Below, piece after piece: positions 26,101-64,000 of a stretch of 64,000 bases of DNA. This DNA is from Chionis minor. Lineage: Eukaryota; Chordata; Aves; Charadriiformes; Chionididae. The position numbers and the translations under genes are program-made. The DNA lies in contig VZSF01005563.1 in the NCBI GenBank assembly GCA_013398295.1, forward strand, positions 443,655 to 507,654, in the 5' to 3' direction. The notes beneath the pieces were generated by a model. It was given only the letters and a program-made list of their open reading frames with translations. It was not told where the DNA came from and made no database searches. How positions within the stretch are numbered: position 1 is the first letter of the stretch; every line of letters starts with the position of its first letter.

Positions 26101-29100
26101 CTACCTTGTGGCTGACTCCTTACAGCTGCACAGCAGCTCTGGTGGTTCTGGCGATACCTTCATGCTTTCTAAATGGTCTGTAGTTAATCAGTGGCCCTCA
26201 GAAAGAATCCTCCCGAGCAATTTACTGTATTTTCTGCAGCTGAAGAGGGCAGGGGTTGTTAAAAGGCTAGCAGGTCTCTTAAAAGACCTGTTCTTGACAC
26301 AATAGTAGCTAATGCATGCAAAACAGCAGATAAATGAACAACTGTAACTTGAAAAAGAATCTGTACAATGCGATAAATCTTCATTTTCTCATTGCCATGT
26401 CCGACAACTACCGGTTCCTTTCAGATCATACAAACTGTTGTTAAAATTGACATTTATACAAGTCATTCTCATCTCATCTACTTTTCCACCTTCTCAGGCT
26501 GGTGCTACTTGCTTTCATCTGTAAGGTTGTTCATAGTTCCTCTTCTACCTGCTTAGCAATGCTTGGGTTGGATTTGCTTTTATAATTTCATTGACTTTGG
26601 TAGTGTTACTCCAAAATTGTGCCAGTGAGAAAAATATCACACCCTCTTCTCTTTTTTTTCTCACATACAGATGGTAGATAAATCTTCTTACTTTAAGTGT
26701 TTGATCACATACAAGGCAGATATAGATAGCTTATTTCCCAAGTGTAATGGAAAGCTACCTTTAAGAAGAGACGCTTCAGTCTTAATAAGCAGAGATCTGA
26801 GACAGGAAATGATGAGATTTGTGATTTTCAACCTTTGTTTACCAAATAGAAAGAGGAATAAATGATGCCGTAATATACAGCAGGGATTCACCAAAAGCAG
26901 TTCACACGATATACTAACATACTATAATTCTTTCTAAGATATGTGATTTTTCTAGGCAACGGAAAGGCAGAATACCTGATTTATCTGGACTTACTAAACA
27001 ACTGGCTTAGGGTGAATAAGATACAGATTAATACAAAAAATGTGTCATGATAAAGGAACTAACTAAAGGAAAGATTATCATGGCTGTGCCAGAAAAGGAT
27101 CCTTTAATAATAGGAGGTACCAGTGTAATTCCTCAAAGATTAGTCTTATGACTGATCTTGCTGAACATTGTCATAGGTAAGAAGAAGGGATATTGTCACT
27201 TTCCATAAAAACATCTGAAGGAAAGAAAACACTAGACCTAAAACATCTTTAAACCAGAAGACAATCTAATGAGACAAACAGAAGGGTACATGCTGGTCAT
27301 GAATAATAGGCAGGGCATTACGAAACAGTTTTGGTCATCATAGGGATCACCAACTGGAGTAGTGAAGACAAAAAATCCTAACCATAATTTTGTAAACTTC
27401 AGAATAATTTATTTATGGGATCCCTGCAATACCTGAACTTGACCCATAAAATCTTTTTATAAGAGATCGTTGTAAAGCTTTATTATTCACCTGGAATAGG
27501 AAAGGTTCACAGAAACAATTTCTTTCTTGCAAGGAAGTTTATGAAGTCTGCACCCACTCTGCTGTTCCTATCTGAACCTCGCTGGAGGTGTATGAGCAAT
27601 AAGGCTTCTAGTGGCAGCTGGACATTTGTAGAGTTACTGCTAAGGACTTTAGCAGTGGCAGACTCCATTCATTTTAAAGCTCTTTTTCTTATAACTGAGC
27701 AATGCTTTTGCAGTAAATCATGTTCTTTGGATGAGTAGTACTTGTTCAGTTTAATTACATCACGTATTGTTGGGAGCTGAGCCATGATAATTTATTTATT
27801 TAATTTTACTTTACTGAAATCCATTGCCATATGATCCATCCTGTGCCAAGCCCCGAAGTTAGGGGAAGGTTTTTCATAAAATGCCATTCCAAGATTACAA
27901 GAAACTGTTTCCACCTAAGCGTGTACAGCAGTTAGTAAATTGTAGGTGATGGTGGAAGAAGCTAGTGTTAGGGATGAAGCAGTAGTTTATGGCTAGGACA
28001 CCAAGTAGACTATTTCTTACTGGAGTCATTCTTCTGGCTCCGCTGCTTTTCCTGGGGAAAAGGGAAGTTGTGACAGGAAAGTTACTTAATCTCTCTGTTC
28101 TTTTGTCCCACCTGATCTGTAACTGTTGGTTAATAATTTGTTCTTTCTCATCAGTTATCTATTAATATATAATCTCAGAGTAAGGACATGTTACGTGCTT
28201 GTATTACAGCAGACCCAAAAGGGTGTCCATTTTGTCTGAGGTCTGTGGGCACTTCAACGGTTCAAATAATGCTGAAAAGAAACTGGAAATGCAACAGAAT
28301 GTTTGATACAACTGTTTGCAGTGGATGGGGGGGGCTTATCCCTCACCAGCATTTTCAGAAAAACGCACCATCAGACACTGCAGTCAGCTAGTGTGGGTTG
28401 CAGACGCTGAGGCAATCACTTTTCAAGGTATTATTGCTAGAAGTGCAGTTCTGGTATATACAGGGGGAAAAGGCTGCAAAATTCAAAGCCAAAAAAAAAA
28501 AAAGAAAAGTGAAACCAGTCAGGACAGGAAAGAATGCAGCTTGGGATAAGAATTTTGGCTGTGTGAGCAGGAAAGGAAAGCTGTTAAGGAGAAAGCAGAA
28601 AGACCTAGAAATGTCTAAGGTACGTGAACCTATTGGAAGACCAAGAAAAAAGCATCACCAGAAAGAGTAACAGGATCAGCATTTCACTCAAGAGTGAAAA
28701 TAGGAGGGAAGATAAGGGGAAGGAAAAGAACAGAAGTGGTGAAAGGAAGATAAACAGCACAGTTTTTCAGTCTTGCTGAAGTCCAGGTGATAACCAAACA
28801 TGCCCTAAAACATTAAAAACTGAGGCACTAGGTTTGATAAATGAAGAAATCTCAACTGATGAGAGGCAAATTTATGAGTTCTCAACAAGGGTTAAAGTCT
28901 GTCTGCAAAAGAGTGGCACCTAGAGGTGACAGCATGGAGGAAGAAGAGGAAGGGGCCAAGAAAGGGCCTCCCTCATACCTACTGATATATAAGGAGGGAG
29001 AAGATAACCTGTCACCAAGATACTGAAGCAGCAATGAGTGTCAGAAGAAAAACCACAAGAGGTAGGGCCAGGAAAACCCAACACGAGATACAGATTGCCA

Positions 29101-32100
29101 TTGTATGTAGTTTTTTTCATGGAGAGAGCCTGTGAACAAGCTCTGAGATTGGTCAGGAATGTGTCAGTGCAGCCATTAGTGACAGCTGTATTATCAGAGT
29201 TCAGTGAGCGGCAGCTAGATCACAGAAAGCCAAGGCTGGCAGCAAAAGAGACAAACTAAAGATATTGCAGTGAAAGGGCAGAGTTAAAAAACATCAGGCA
29301 AGTTGACTTTAGATAGGAAAAGCTAAAGCATGGGAAAAAGAAAACTGATGGGGTGAAGGAGAAGAGGAAAGGCAAGAGATTTGGCAATACAAAGTAATAA
29401 GCAGGGAAGAGAGCACAGTGTCTAAATCTGGTTTTACAGTCTCAGGGGTTAGCAAAACGAGTCTCTCTTTAACATACAGTCTGTATGGCACTTCATATTT
29501 GGCCAAATGGCTTGCCAGGCACGATAAATTTGTTTCCAATAGTACGATTGTACTTTCTAAAACTGTTTATAAACTTAACAGCTCCAAGATATTTGAGGCA
29601 AAATCTTACTCTGAGCACCACTTCCTTCCTGTTATTTCCTGGGGTCTGCTCCCACCTTACCACAGTTAGTACTGTCATTTTTTTGCTGTACTATCAGCAA
29701 CTTGAAGGATCAGCCCAATACATTGTTATCAGTGGTCCTTGCAATGAATGAATACTGGCCTAGAGAATTGCACTAAAACAAAGAAAAATTCCCTGTTTTT
29801 CAGAACTGCTTGTATTATTGGGGATTTGCAGCTTGGCTTGCTTATTACATCAATCATCCTCTTTACACTCCTCCCTGTAAGTAGCAAAACAACCCTCAAT
29901 ATGATTGAAGTACTTATGTGTTTGTATATTAGTGCTAATCACATGTAAACTTTTTTTTTATAGCTTATGGGAAAAAACAGATAAATTTTGCTGTGATCAT
30001 GTTTCTGGTAGGTTTGTTGCTCTTTTTATAAAACGTTAAAACGTGTTGTTTTATTTTTTATGTTGTATAAGTGGAGAAGTGAGTATGATAAGCAGAACTT
30101 GACCACGTCGGACGTACTACTACAGCTGACCACTTGCATGCAAAACAGATAAAATTCTTAACGTGATCTTGTACACAAGGGAAGATTTTGATTCAGTATC
30201 CATTCTGAGACTGGGATATTTATCTGCTGGGGTGACCTCTCATAATCTTTTAAAGAATTCTGGAACTACCACTGTTCAAAAGCCAGTGAGTTTGTTTTGT
30301 GAACTGTTTATTGAGTATTAATAATCACAACAGATCATAAATCTCAGAGAACTGGCCAAATAAGAAAGTATATGGCTGATAATTTCCAGGGATAGAGGTT
30401 CATTTTGCTGGGCTTCAGAAATTTTTTACAGCTTTCTGTATGAAGCAAAATTCTTAAGTCACTGTCTGTTCATTCTCACAGTTCCTAGGAACATTTCATA
30501 CATGCAGAAGCAATGTTAGTGTAACCAGCAAAGGTGTACCTTTTTCCTATGTACGCACAACTTGTTTAGAACATCAGCTGTTCACTTGCTTTGAGAAACT
30601 GTCAGTGACTGCAGGATCTCAAAGCAACTTCCCAGTATCAAAATTCTGTGAGTTCATAATCTATTCCCATTTTATAGAAAGACTATGTAAGTGAAAGCAC
30701 AGAGCTGGGAATAAAACTTGGGAGCTTTGACCACCAGTCACTTGCTTTAACAGCTATGATTTGCAGACCCTGGAGACGGTCCATAATCATATAAATGGGT
30801 AATTTCAATACACTTTCTGCATAATTGATTGGGGAAGCATTATTTAAAACCAGTGGAGGAAGCTGAATCAATTATATTTTGTGACTCTCATCAATTATAC
30901 TCTAGAGAAGAAAACTTACTTAGCGTCCAACCTGTATCTTCCTTGAGATTTCAATAAATTTTGAGAAACCAAAACTATCCAAATAATTTTTTTTTTTTTG
31001 TGTTTAAAGACATAAGAATAACCAAAAGATAAAGCAAGTATCTCCTGGGTTTACTTTTATTGCCTTTAGATCTCATGGGGGTTATGTAAGTAGTAAATTC
31101 AATCTTCTGGACAAGGAGTCCACATTTGCTGGCAAATACCATAAATATAGAACAGAGTATAATATGGACTCATGTTTGAACAAAGACATTCCATCCTCCT
31201 GTCAGACAGTAATCTTACTTAAGGATACTTATTATGTTTATAATAGATTTTTTCCTTTTTTTTTTTTTTTTTTTGTTAAAGTACCCCAGGAGATAACAAA
31301 AGGAAGAAGAGTATAGAGAAGGGAAGCACATTGTTAACGCTGTCGTGCTTTTTCTTGCAGTTGTGTGAAGCTGGAAATTTTTCCATTCATGTTGCACTCA
31401 GTGACCTCCGGAGAAATGGTAAAAATTGCATTATTGTTTTTCACTTCTGTGCAGCCATTCAGTACTTCTACAGTTACTCTACCTCATGAAAGACCTGATC
31501 CTGGAGGGTGTTGATATCTGCCAGCTGGCTGCTGTGGGAGCACAGGTTGCTCAGCACTGTAAAGACTGGATTCTAGGGGCGATCAGTCAGTGCAAGAAAT
31601 CCAACACCCGACTGTGACTGTTAAACAGCACTTCTTATCCAACTGTAATTTTTATTGGTTAAGGCTAGGTTGTGTTGGGGGTGGCAGTTTTATTAGTTAC
31701 ACTGGTAGTGCAAAAGGAAACAGTCCTAGTATAAACTATGCTTTGGTGAGCAAGGGAAAGTAATTTCACTGGCTTCTACAGGGGACACAAGATCTCTGCG
31801 CAGACCAGGGTTCCTTGGGCATGAGCCAAACATCCTACAGCTATCAACTATGACTGCTAAAATCCCATTCTGCGACAATCTGAGACCTTCAACTTTTAAA
31901 TCTAAAGCTTGAGGGTACCTCTCCTGACAGGAGTGACTGTGACCAAAAGCATACGTAGATGACTTTCTAATGCCCAGAACGTTTCCCCAGTTATCCTGTT
32001 CCTTCTTGTGGGTGCAAAGGATGCCCTGTTTTCCCACGTCCTGCTTGTCCCTCTGACAGCGATGAGACACAGGAGTAGGGAGAGTTGGGTTGTCTTTACA

Positions 32101-33530
32101 GGAAACAATATATTTAGGAGTGTGAATATTTTGTGATTTGTTTTCTAATCTATAGGATCCAAAACTCGTAAGATCCCATATCCAACAAAGAATCCTTTCA
32201 CATGGCTGTTTTTCTTTGTATCTTGCCCTAACTATACATATGAGGTATGTATTTTCAAACAAGATGTTCAGATTTTAGTTTTGCTGAATATATTTTCATT
32301 TCTTTTAGAATGTTAAACATAGAAGAAACCTCAGAAACAGTTCAGTTCAATACATTTCCCCTCCTCCTCTAAACCCCATGAAATCAGATTGCAAACATGA
32401 ACTTGTCCTTTCGCCCTCTCTTTCCCTGGGGCAGCACCCACGGGGCTAAACTTAAAACAGACAGCCCAGACACTGGGGCTATGCTTCAGTGCGGCTGCTA
32501 GACAGGACAGATACACTTTAAAGCAGTGCAAATTTTGCAGACAGGAAGAGGGAGGTTGCCACTGAATGTGTGTTGCAGTGACGGGATGGGGGTATCTGGT
32601 GGATCTATAATACAAGAAAGCCCAGGAATGTCACAGTATGCAGGAAGATGGTGGGCAGAGGAATAGAAGATATTATGGTTGAGAAAATAGGAAATAGGCT
32701 CAGGTCTTCTTCTCCATTTTCTTAAGCTATACAGTTGCTTGTGTTGGTGGTGACTGCTTTAGAAGCTTGAATCAGTTTATTGCTTCATATTCCTTAATCA
32801 GGAGCCAAGCTCCTGACTCAGCTCAAAAGCAGTTAAAACCAGCGCAACTCAGTGTAAAATTCACTCTTGCACAGAAGGACAGCATCAGGTTTTAACTTCA
32901 GTGCAGATTAACAGATGTTAATGAGAACAGCATTCGGCCTCAGACTATAGAAAGTTACCATTCCTAGTGCTGGTGGAGGTGACAAATACAGATTAGGCAG
33001 AGAAATGGAAAGCACGCTATGTTGTAATGCTTAAAATTTTATCATGATAATAGGTATGGAAGCAAATATGAGGGTTTTGTTTGTGATAATAAGGCACTGT
33101 TCACGTTTTTCGTTAAAGGTTATTAACACTAGAAATGGATCTGGCTGACCTTGGCTTTTTTATTTACCTATACTAGGACAAGGTTGTTTTTGATCAATAG
33201 AGACATAAATGCAAATGCTGTCACCAGAAATATTTTAAATTTCCTTGGCCAAAACAGGTGGGGACCTGGATCAGTTTCACTATCATGACTCAGTGTGTTC
33301 CAGGTGAGTAATGTTTTGGTACTTCACCCTGAAGTGATGTCAGCAACAAGACTGTGTTTTTAATCTGATAATGAAACCTATCTTTTTCTCCCTTCCGTCC
33401 AGTGGGGCTGTTCACCTTGCTTTGCTTCATTCAGATGACAATCTGGGCAAAGGATAAACACTGCACCTACCTACGAGAATTCAAGGATTATCCAAGTCTT
33501 CGAATGCCAATTATTCCCTTTTTGTTGTAA
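10370..33530 (+). CDS. TECR-family very-long-chain trans-2-enoyl-CoA reductase (TECR-like paralogue), complete, 13 exons
   Basis: The predicted product has 312 residues (human TECR has 308). The coding exons are 10370-10396, 20442-20492, 21032-21083, 21417-21461, 22805-22908, 24980-25095, 25214-25319, 29804-29876, 29964-30007, 31361-31418, 32156-32244, 33258-33303 and 33403-33530; phases join throughout. The family reduces trans-2-enoyl-CoA with NADPH, the last step of very-long-chain fatty-acid elongation, in the ER membrane. Residues 10-93 form the ubiquitin-like N-terminal domain ([20 protein letters not shown]). The rest is a multi-pass steroid-5-alpha-reductase-type domain with [41 protein letters not shown] and SCPNYTYE, ending RMPIIPFLL. 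These favour TECR over TECRL, which has a longer N-terminus and lacks the [12 protein letters not shown] segment. It could be the bird TECR itself, but its place between GCLM and ABCA4 suggests a separate paralogue. The start is inferred: an in-frame ATG in a CpG island before a GT donor in phase 0. Confidence 0.93.
15530..15690 (+). repeat. CR1 LINE 3'-end fragment
   Basis: The order is that of a CR1 3' end: catccctggaaacattcaag, then ggttagatgacctttaaagg, then tcccttccaacc, ending in the attctat tail. It lies sense to the TECR-like gene in intron 1. It is 5'-truncated and diverged. Confidence 0.92.
18098..18428 (-). repeat. CR1 LINE fragment, reverse orientation
   Basis: The reverse-complement CR1 landmarks are in order: ggttgcaagggacttctgga, then cagtccatttttaaatacct, ccaaggacggaaattccaca, ggcaacttcttccaatgttt, and a diverged gggctccctttaggtatttg end. 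It is the longest CR1 piece here, about 330 bp. An A run at 18070-18086 sits just outside it. Confidence 0.9.
20442..20492 (+). CDS. TECR-like exon 2
   Basis: The exon is 51 nt with acceptor tcctatcag and donor gtaaaa. It encodes residues 10-26, [17 protein letters not shown], the first strands of the ubiquitin-like domain. It is close to TECR in sequence. Confidence 0.96.
21032..21083 (+). CDS. TECR-like exon 3
   Basis: The exon is 52 nt with acceptor ttgttgcctag and donor gtgagt. It encodes residues 27-43, [17 protein letters not shown], plus one base. It continues the ubiquitin-like domain. Confidence 0.96.
21417..21461 (+). CDS. TECR-like exon 4
   Basis: The exon is 45 nt with acceptor ggttttacag and donor gtaagt. 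It encodes [15 protein letters not shown], matching the WYPARQS motif of TECR, and the split Lys codon is completed by exon 5. Confidence 0.96.
22805..22908 (+). CDS. TECR-like exon 5
   Basis: The exon is 104 nt with acceptor ccttctcag and donor gtgagc. It encodes [20 protein letters not shown] and [14 protein letters not shown], the end of the ubiquitin-like domain and the approach to the first membrane segment. Confidence 0.97.
24412..24435 (+). repeat. (TG)n microsatellite
   Basis: About 12 TG units follow a T-rich tract, in the TECR-like intron between exons 5 and 6. A simple repeat with no gene-related role evident. Confidence 0.95.
24980..25095 (+). CDS. TECR-like exon 6
   Basis: The exon is 116 nt with acceptor ctttttgcag and donor gtaagt. 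It encodes [20 protein letters not shown], a membrane segment, then [18 protein letters not shown]. The last codon is split. Confidence 0.97.
25214..25319 (+). CDS. TECR-like exon 7
   Basis: The exon is 106 nt with acceptor ctgtttctag and donor gtaaat. It encodes [20 protein letters not shown] and [15 protein letters not shown], a highly conserved block of the family. Confidence 0.97.
25320..29803 (+). other. TECR-like intron 7 (4.5 kb)
   Basis: No exon is recognised. From about 28.44 to 29.42 kb the plus strand is strikingly purine-rich, with an A run at 28491-28503. This gives short Lys/Arg-rich ORFs that look compositional. No CR1 or other known repeat is recognised. Confidence 0.6.
29804..29876 (+). 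CDS. TECR-like exon 8
   Basis: The exon is 73 nt with acceptor ctgtttttcag and donor gtaagt. It encodes [20 protein letters not shown] and YTPP, a membrane segment followed by the NHPLYTPP motif shared by TECR and TECRL. Confidence 0.97.
29964..30007 (+). CDS. TECR-like exon 9
   Basis: The exon is 44 nt with acceptor tttttttatag and donor gtaggt. It encodes [15 protein letters not shown], including the split Ser codon. It is short but in phase and aligns with the TECR segment around PPTYGAQQ. Confidence 0.94.
31361..31418 (+). CDS. TECR-like exon 10
   Basis: The exon is 58 nt with acceptor ctttttcttgcag and donor gtaaaa. It encodes [19 protein letters not shown] plus one base, matching the GNFSIHMALRDLR segment of TECR. 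Confidence 0.96.
32156..32244 (+). CDS. TECR-like exon 11
   Basis: The exon is 89 nt with acceptor ctaatctatag and donor gtatgt. It encodes [20 protein letters not shown] and [10 protein letters not shown]. By family comparison the C-terminal SCPNYTYE block is where the reductase active-site Tyr is expected; that is inference. A 178-codon antisense ORF here is a shadow. Confidence 0.97.
33258..33303 (+). CDS. TECR-like exon 12
   Basis: The exon is 46 nt with acceptor ggccaaaacag and donor gtgagt. It encodes [15 protein letters not shown] plus one base, part of a membrane segment conserved with TECR (GSWIGFAIMTQCLP). Confidence 0.96.
33403..33530 (+). CDS. TECR-like exon 13 (terminal, stop TAA)
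   Basis: The exon is 128 nt with acceptor ttccgtccag. It encodes [20 protein letters not shown], then [20 protein letters not shown], then Leu-Leu and TAA at 33528-33530. The C-terminus is almost that of TECR. Confidence 0.98.
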
Positions 33531-34072
33531 GGAAAAAGATTTAATTTGAATATTGCACGGAACTTCAAGAAGAAAAAGCTCATGAACCTTTTGCCAAATA
33601 AGTGAATTAATTTAAGGGATTTTGGGGCATGTTGAATCTCCACTGCTGAGGGAAATTGTATGCACTTGAAAGCTACACTTCCTCACATTCATGAATTCTC
33701 AGCTCAGAAGCACCTTCGAAAAACAAGGCTTCATTGCACAGCTGGTAGTCAAAAGCCCCTACAGTTCACTGTAACCTGCTTGACTTAGATTTTCCTGTAC
33801 TAGTCTATTTAGATTGATGGATCAGAGATACTGAGAAGTCTGTGCTGAAAAGCAGCTCCAAATTTAGCAGTGGCATTCTGCAAGACATAAGTATATTGGA
33901 ACGAGGACATACCAGATAACTACAAGACAGCTCAGCTCAGCCAGCACGGCCAGCTGGCCTGAAGACAGTTGCATGATCTGCTGCCTTTGACTTGAAAAAG
34001 AGAGTGTGCTGCCTGGAGGCAGGTGCTTTGTAACAAATAACATCATTACCAAAGAATATGAATGGTTCCTGG

Positions 34073-34078
34073 AATAAA
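34073..34078 (+). promoter_or_regulatory. Possible proximal poly(A) signal, TECR-like gene
   Basis: An AATAAA hexamer about 540 bases after the stop codon, in the presumed 3' UTR. It would give a shorter 3' UTR. Confidence 0.4.
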
Positions 34079-34666
34079 GAAATAGGCAATATCTCAAATA
34101 CCTGATTTGGGTCTAACCCCTAATTTGCCAAATGAATCTGAAGTAAGAAGTATTTGTAGATGTAACATCCTGCGTTGTGGGATTTTTTTGTTTGTTTTTA
34201 AGTCTTCTTCATTAGTAAATTACATACTAGTAAATAAGGTTCAGAAGAACTGATCTGTGCTATACCTGTGCTATGATGTGGCCTGTTTTCATATAAGAAA
34301 TCTTCATGATACTAAAGGACCTTTTACCTAGCATTTTATGTCAGTGTTCTCTGAATAGTTTTTAATACACTTTGCAAATACATGAAGCGACTGCTAGCTC
34401 CCTTCCTGTTTTCAGAGCCAGGGAGAAAAATCAGATACATTTTGGACTTCCTGTGTTTTCTTTCTCACAAGATGTTCAGTGGGACTTAGTTGAGTTTTGT
34501 GCAAAGTAAAAAAAGACTATTGCAATCTATCTGAATGACATTTTAAAGAAGCTATTTTAGAATATGAAGAGAATCCATAGATACTGTTTTGTTTCATGAT
34601 TAATTTATTTATCTATAATGGATGTATAGAAAGATTTTTGCAACTATTTGTAAGGGTGAAATATGC

Positions 34667-34672
34667 AATAAA
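34667..34672 (+). promoter_or_regulatory. Likely distal poly(A) signal, TECR-like gene
   Basis: An AATAAA hexamer about 1.1 kb after the stop codon, within an AT-rich 3' UTR. It is the last canonical signal before the ABCA4 side. Confidence 0.6.
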
Positions 34673-34855
34673 TTCTAGACTATATTTTGAAATCAGTTGA
34701 AGTAATGATGGCAAAAGAAGAAGACTACAGCTGGTTGCTGAAGTTTTGTAATATTTTGTACAGTAAAAAGCAAGAAAGTCCTTATACATATATAAAAAAA
34801 CCCCTACATCAATTGAAGAAAAAAACTAACAAAGTGAAAAATACATGACCCAGAT

Positions 34856-34861
34856 TTTATT
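34856..34861 (-). promoter_or_regulatory. Candidate distal poly(A) signal, ABCA4
   Basis: AATAAA on the minus strand, about 1.2 kb after the ABCA4 stop codon. ATTAAA on the minus strand at 35722-35727 is a nearer alternative. If the distal signal is used, the two convergent transcripts end within about 200 bp of each other. Confidence 0.4.
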
Positions 34862-35270
34862 TCTGTGTAACATATCTTAGAGCAAATTTCTTAGAAATGG
34901 TTAAATCTGGTAGATAACTGAAACAGTATACGAATTATGAATTTGTTTTCAGTATTGTTGTTTTCCACTAGTTTAACAGTGAACCGGTGAAAAAAGCTAA
35001 ATATCAAATGATTTCCCACTAAGTGCAGCGTGGAGTACAAGCAGGTTGACATTTTCCTTCTGAGCACAAAGAAAGCACATACCCTTTTCACACTTTATAC
35101 CCACTTAAGGTCTAGTCACAGGAAGGAAGAAAAATTGGTTCTTGTTTAGTAACAAAGATATCTTTCCAGGCCTCAACGAGAAGACAAAACTTTTGGCAGA
35201 TTTGGACATACTCTTTCTTTTTAACCTCCATTTTGACATTCTGCTTCTATTTAAGAAACTTGAAGATGAA

Positions 35271-35390
35271 TCATAGAATTACAGAATTATCTAGGTTGGA
35301 AGGGACCTTTAAGATCATCAAGTCCAACCATCAACCTAACACTGTCAAAACCACCACTAAACCATGTACCTAAGCACCACGTATGTGGTA
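35271..35390 (-). repeat. CR1 LINE 3'-end fragment
   Basis: The reverse-complement CR1 terminus is clear: aatcatagaattacagaatt, then ggttggaagggacctttaag, atcatcaagtccaaccatca and cactaaaccatgtacctaag. It sits in the presumed ABCA4 3' UTR, sense to ABCA4. Confidence 0.94.
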
Positions 35391-36041
35391 CGAGTATGAG
35401 ATAATTTTCATTAAGAATATTTCTTAAAGCAAATTTCTTGCCTGGGTCTGAGATCTGAATTAATTCTTCCCATTCTTGCTGAGACAACTGTGTTCTCACT
35501 GGCAGCCTGGTGAGACAGTGAACCAGTCTTCCAGCACTAGCCCCATCAGCCAGCACTGATGTTCTGACCTTGGTGGTCCTGTGCACTCAGGATGGCAGGA
35601 ATCCACTTCTAAGTTGGGCAGTGCTCTCTGCCTTGGGGCCTGTCTGCTGACTGGTAGCAGTTGGCTTAAGAGTTAAACAAGAAAAACCTACCAGCCTGAA
35701 GGTCCACATAGAGAAACTTTCTTTAATGCTCTACGTATGAACAAGGAGGACTGAGACTGCTCTTCTTGTATTTTATAATGAACTTTATGTTAGAGGAAGA
35801 TTTTGTTGTATAGCAATGACCTGCCTTTCCTTTGACACTTCCAGCATGTAGTGTTCCTGGTAGAGCAGTAGAAGTTGGCTGCTGCTAGGGCTGTTGCTGT
35901 TGTGAGCAGAGTGCTCAGAAAGGTGCAGAAAAAATCAGTATAATACTGAGTGTGGGAACCTTTGTTTTACCCTTGTACTGCTCTTGTATGGCACATCTTT
36001 GTACTGTGCACACTCTAACCACTAGTGACTATGGGAATAGT

Positions 36042-63557
<27,516 letters not shown>

Positions 63558-64000
63558 CTGTGAAATCAGACAGAGAGGCACCAAGGCAATTTAAATGAAT
63601 AAGCAGATTTTTTTTCCCCCAAACAGCAATAAATTCACTCTAGCTTTATCTTGCTAAAGGAAGAGGGGCTGCTTTACCCTAAATCTGGATCACAGATCTT
63701 CTTTGGGATCAACACACTTCAATCAGATGTCATAGGCTCTTTCTCTGCCTTTTCAAAGCAGAACCTGCTACTAAAGGAACAGGTATAGCAGGCATCAAGC
63801 TATACGTTTATGGGAATAAAATGGGATCTAATGCGAGTAGCTGCATTAAGAAAGAGTCTGCTGTTGAGATGAACACAAACTGACAGCAGTGAAGCTGCAA
63901 GTCACCTGAGAAGGTAGTATCCTGCTACTGCACTGCTGTCTCCGATTCTTTTGCTTTAAGAGGCCTAAATTACAGTGCATGAATCCCCAGGCTGAACTCC
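63558..64000 (-). other. ABCA4 intron 20, partial
   Basis: Intron sequence running off the right edge. No repeat or exon is recognised in it. Confidence 0.6.

Noticed and set aside
28398..28670. Lys-rich ORF
   Set aside because: Product of the purine-rich tract; no conserved features.
31726..32262. 178-codon minus-strand ORF
   Set aside because: It overlaps TECR-like exon 11 in antisense, which explains the open frame.
10370..33530. Assignment of the middle gene to TECRL
   Set aside because: TECRL has a longer N-terminus and lacks the [14 protein letters not shown] segment and the RMPIIPFLL ending. This protein is much closer to TECR.

Overview
This window is vertebrate nuclear DNA, almost certainly from a bird. 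It has multi-exon genes with GT-AG introns, CpG islands at two 5' ends, and several 3' fragments of CR1 LINEs, the dominant avian retroposon. There are no bacterial-style operons, and every long uninterrupted ORF I examined is either a shadow of an exon or lies in GC-rich promoter DNA. The species cannot be told from the sequence.

Three protein-coding genes account for the window. (1) GCLM, the modifier subunit of glutamate-cysteine ligase, runs on the minus strand. Five internal exons lie between 115 and 5524. The 3' end is off the left edge, and exon 1 with the core promoter very probably lies in a 330-base N gap (8156-8485) inside a CpG island. (2) A complete 13-exon gene on the plus strand (10370-33530, 312 codons plus stop) encodes a TECR-family very-long-chain trans-2-enoyl-CoA reductase. 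It starts in a second CpG island, and its divergent start lies about 1.9 kb from the GCLM gap. (3) ABCA4, the photoreceptor retinoid flippase, runs on the minus strand. 29 consecutive coding exons (36042-63557) match human exons 21-49, from the middle of NBD1 to the stop codon. Its 5' half lies off the right edge.

The TECR-like gene and ABCA4 are tail to tail, with 2.5 kb between stop codons and candidate poly(A) signals that may be only about 200 bp apart. GCLM and ABCA4 are also neighbours in human 1p22, but from memory no TECR-family gene sits between them there. The middle gene is therefore the most notable feature: probably an old TECR paralogue kept in birds and missing from mammals.

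The remaining DNA is intron and intergenic sequence. It holds six recognisable CR1 fragments, a TG run, a long TA repeat and a 61-base A-tract. It also holds a decayed tandem copy of ABCA4 exon 44 with part of its upstream intron, placed in the intron between exons 45 and 46. The genes act in separate pathways: glutathione synthesis, very-long-chain fatty-acid elongation and retinoid clearance. I saw no CRISPR array, rRNA, tRNA or intact mobile element.
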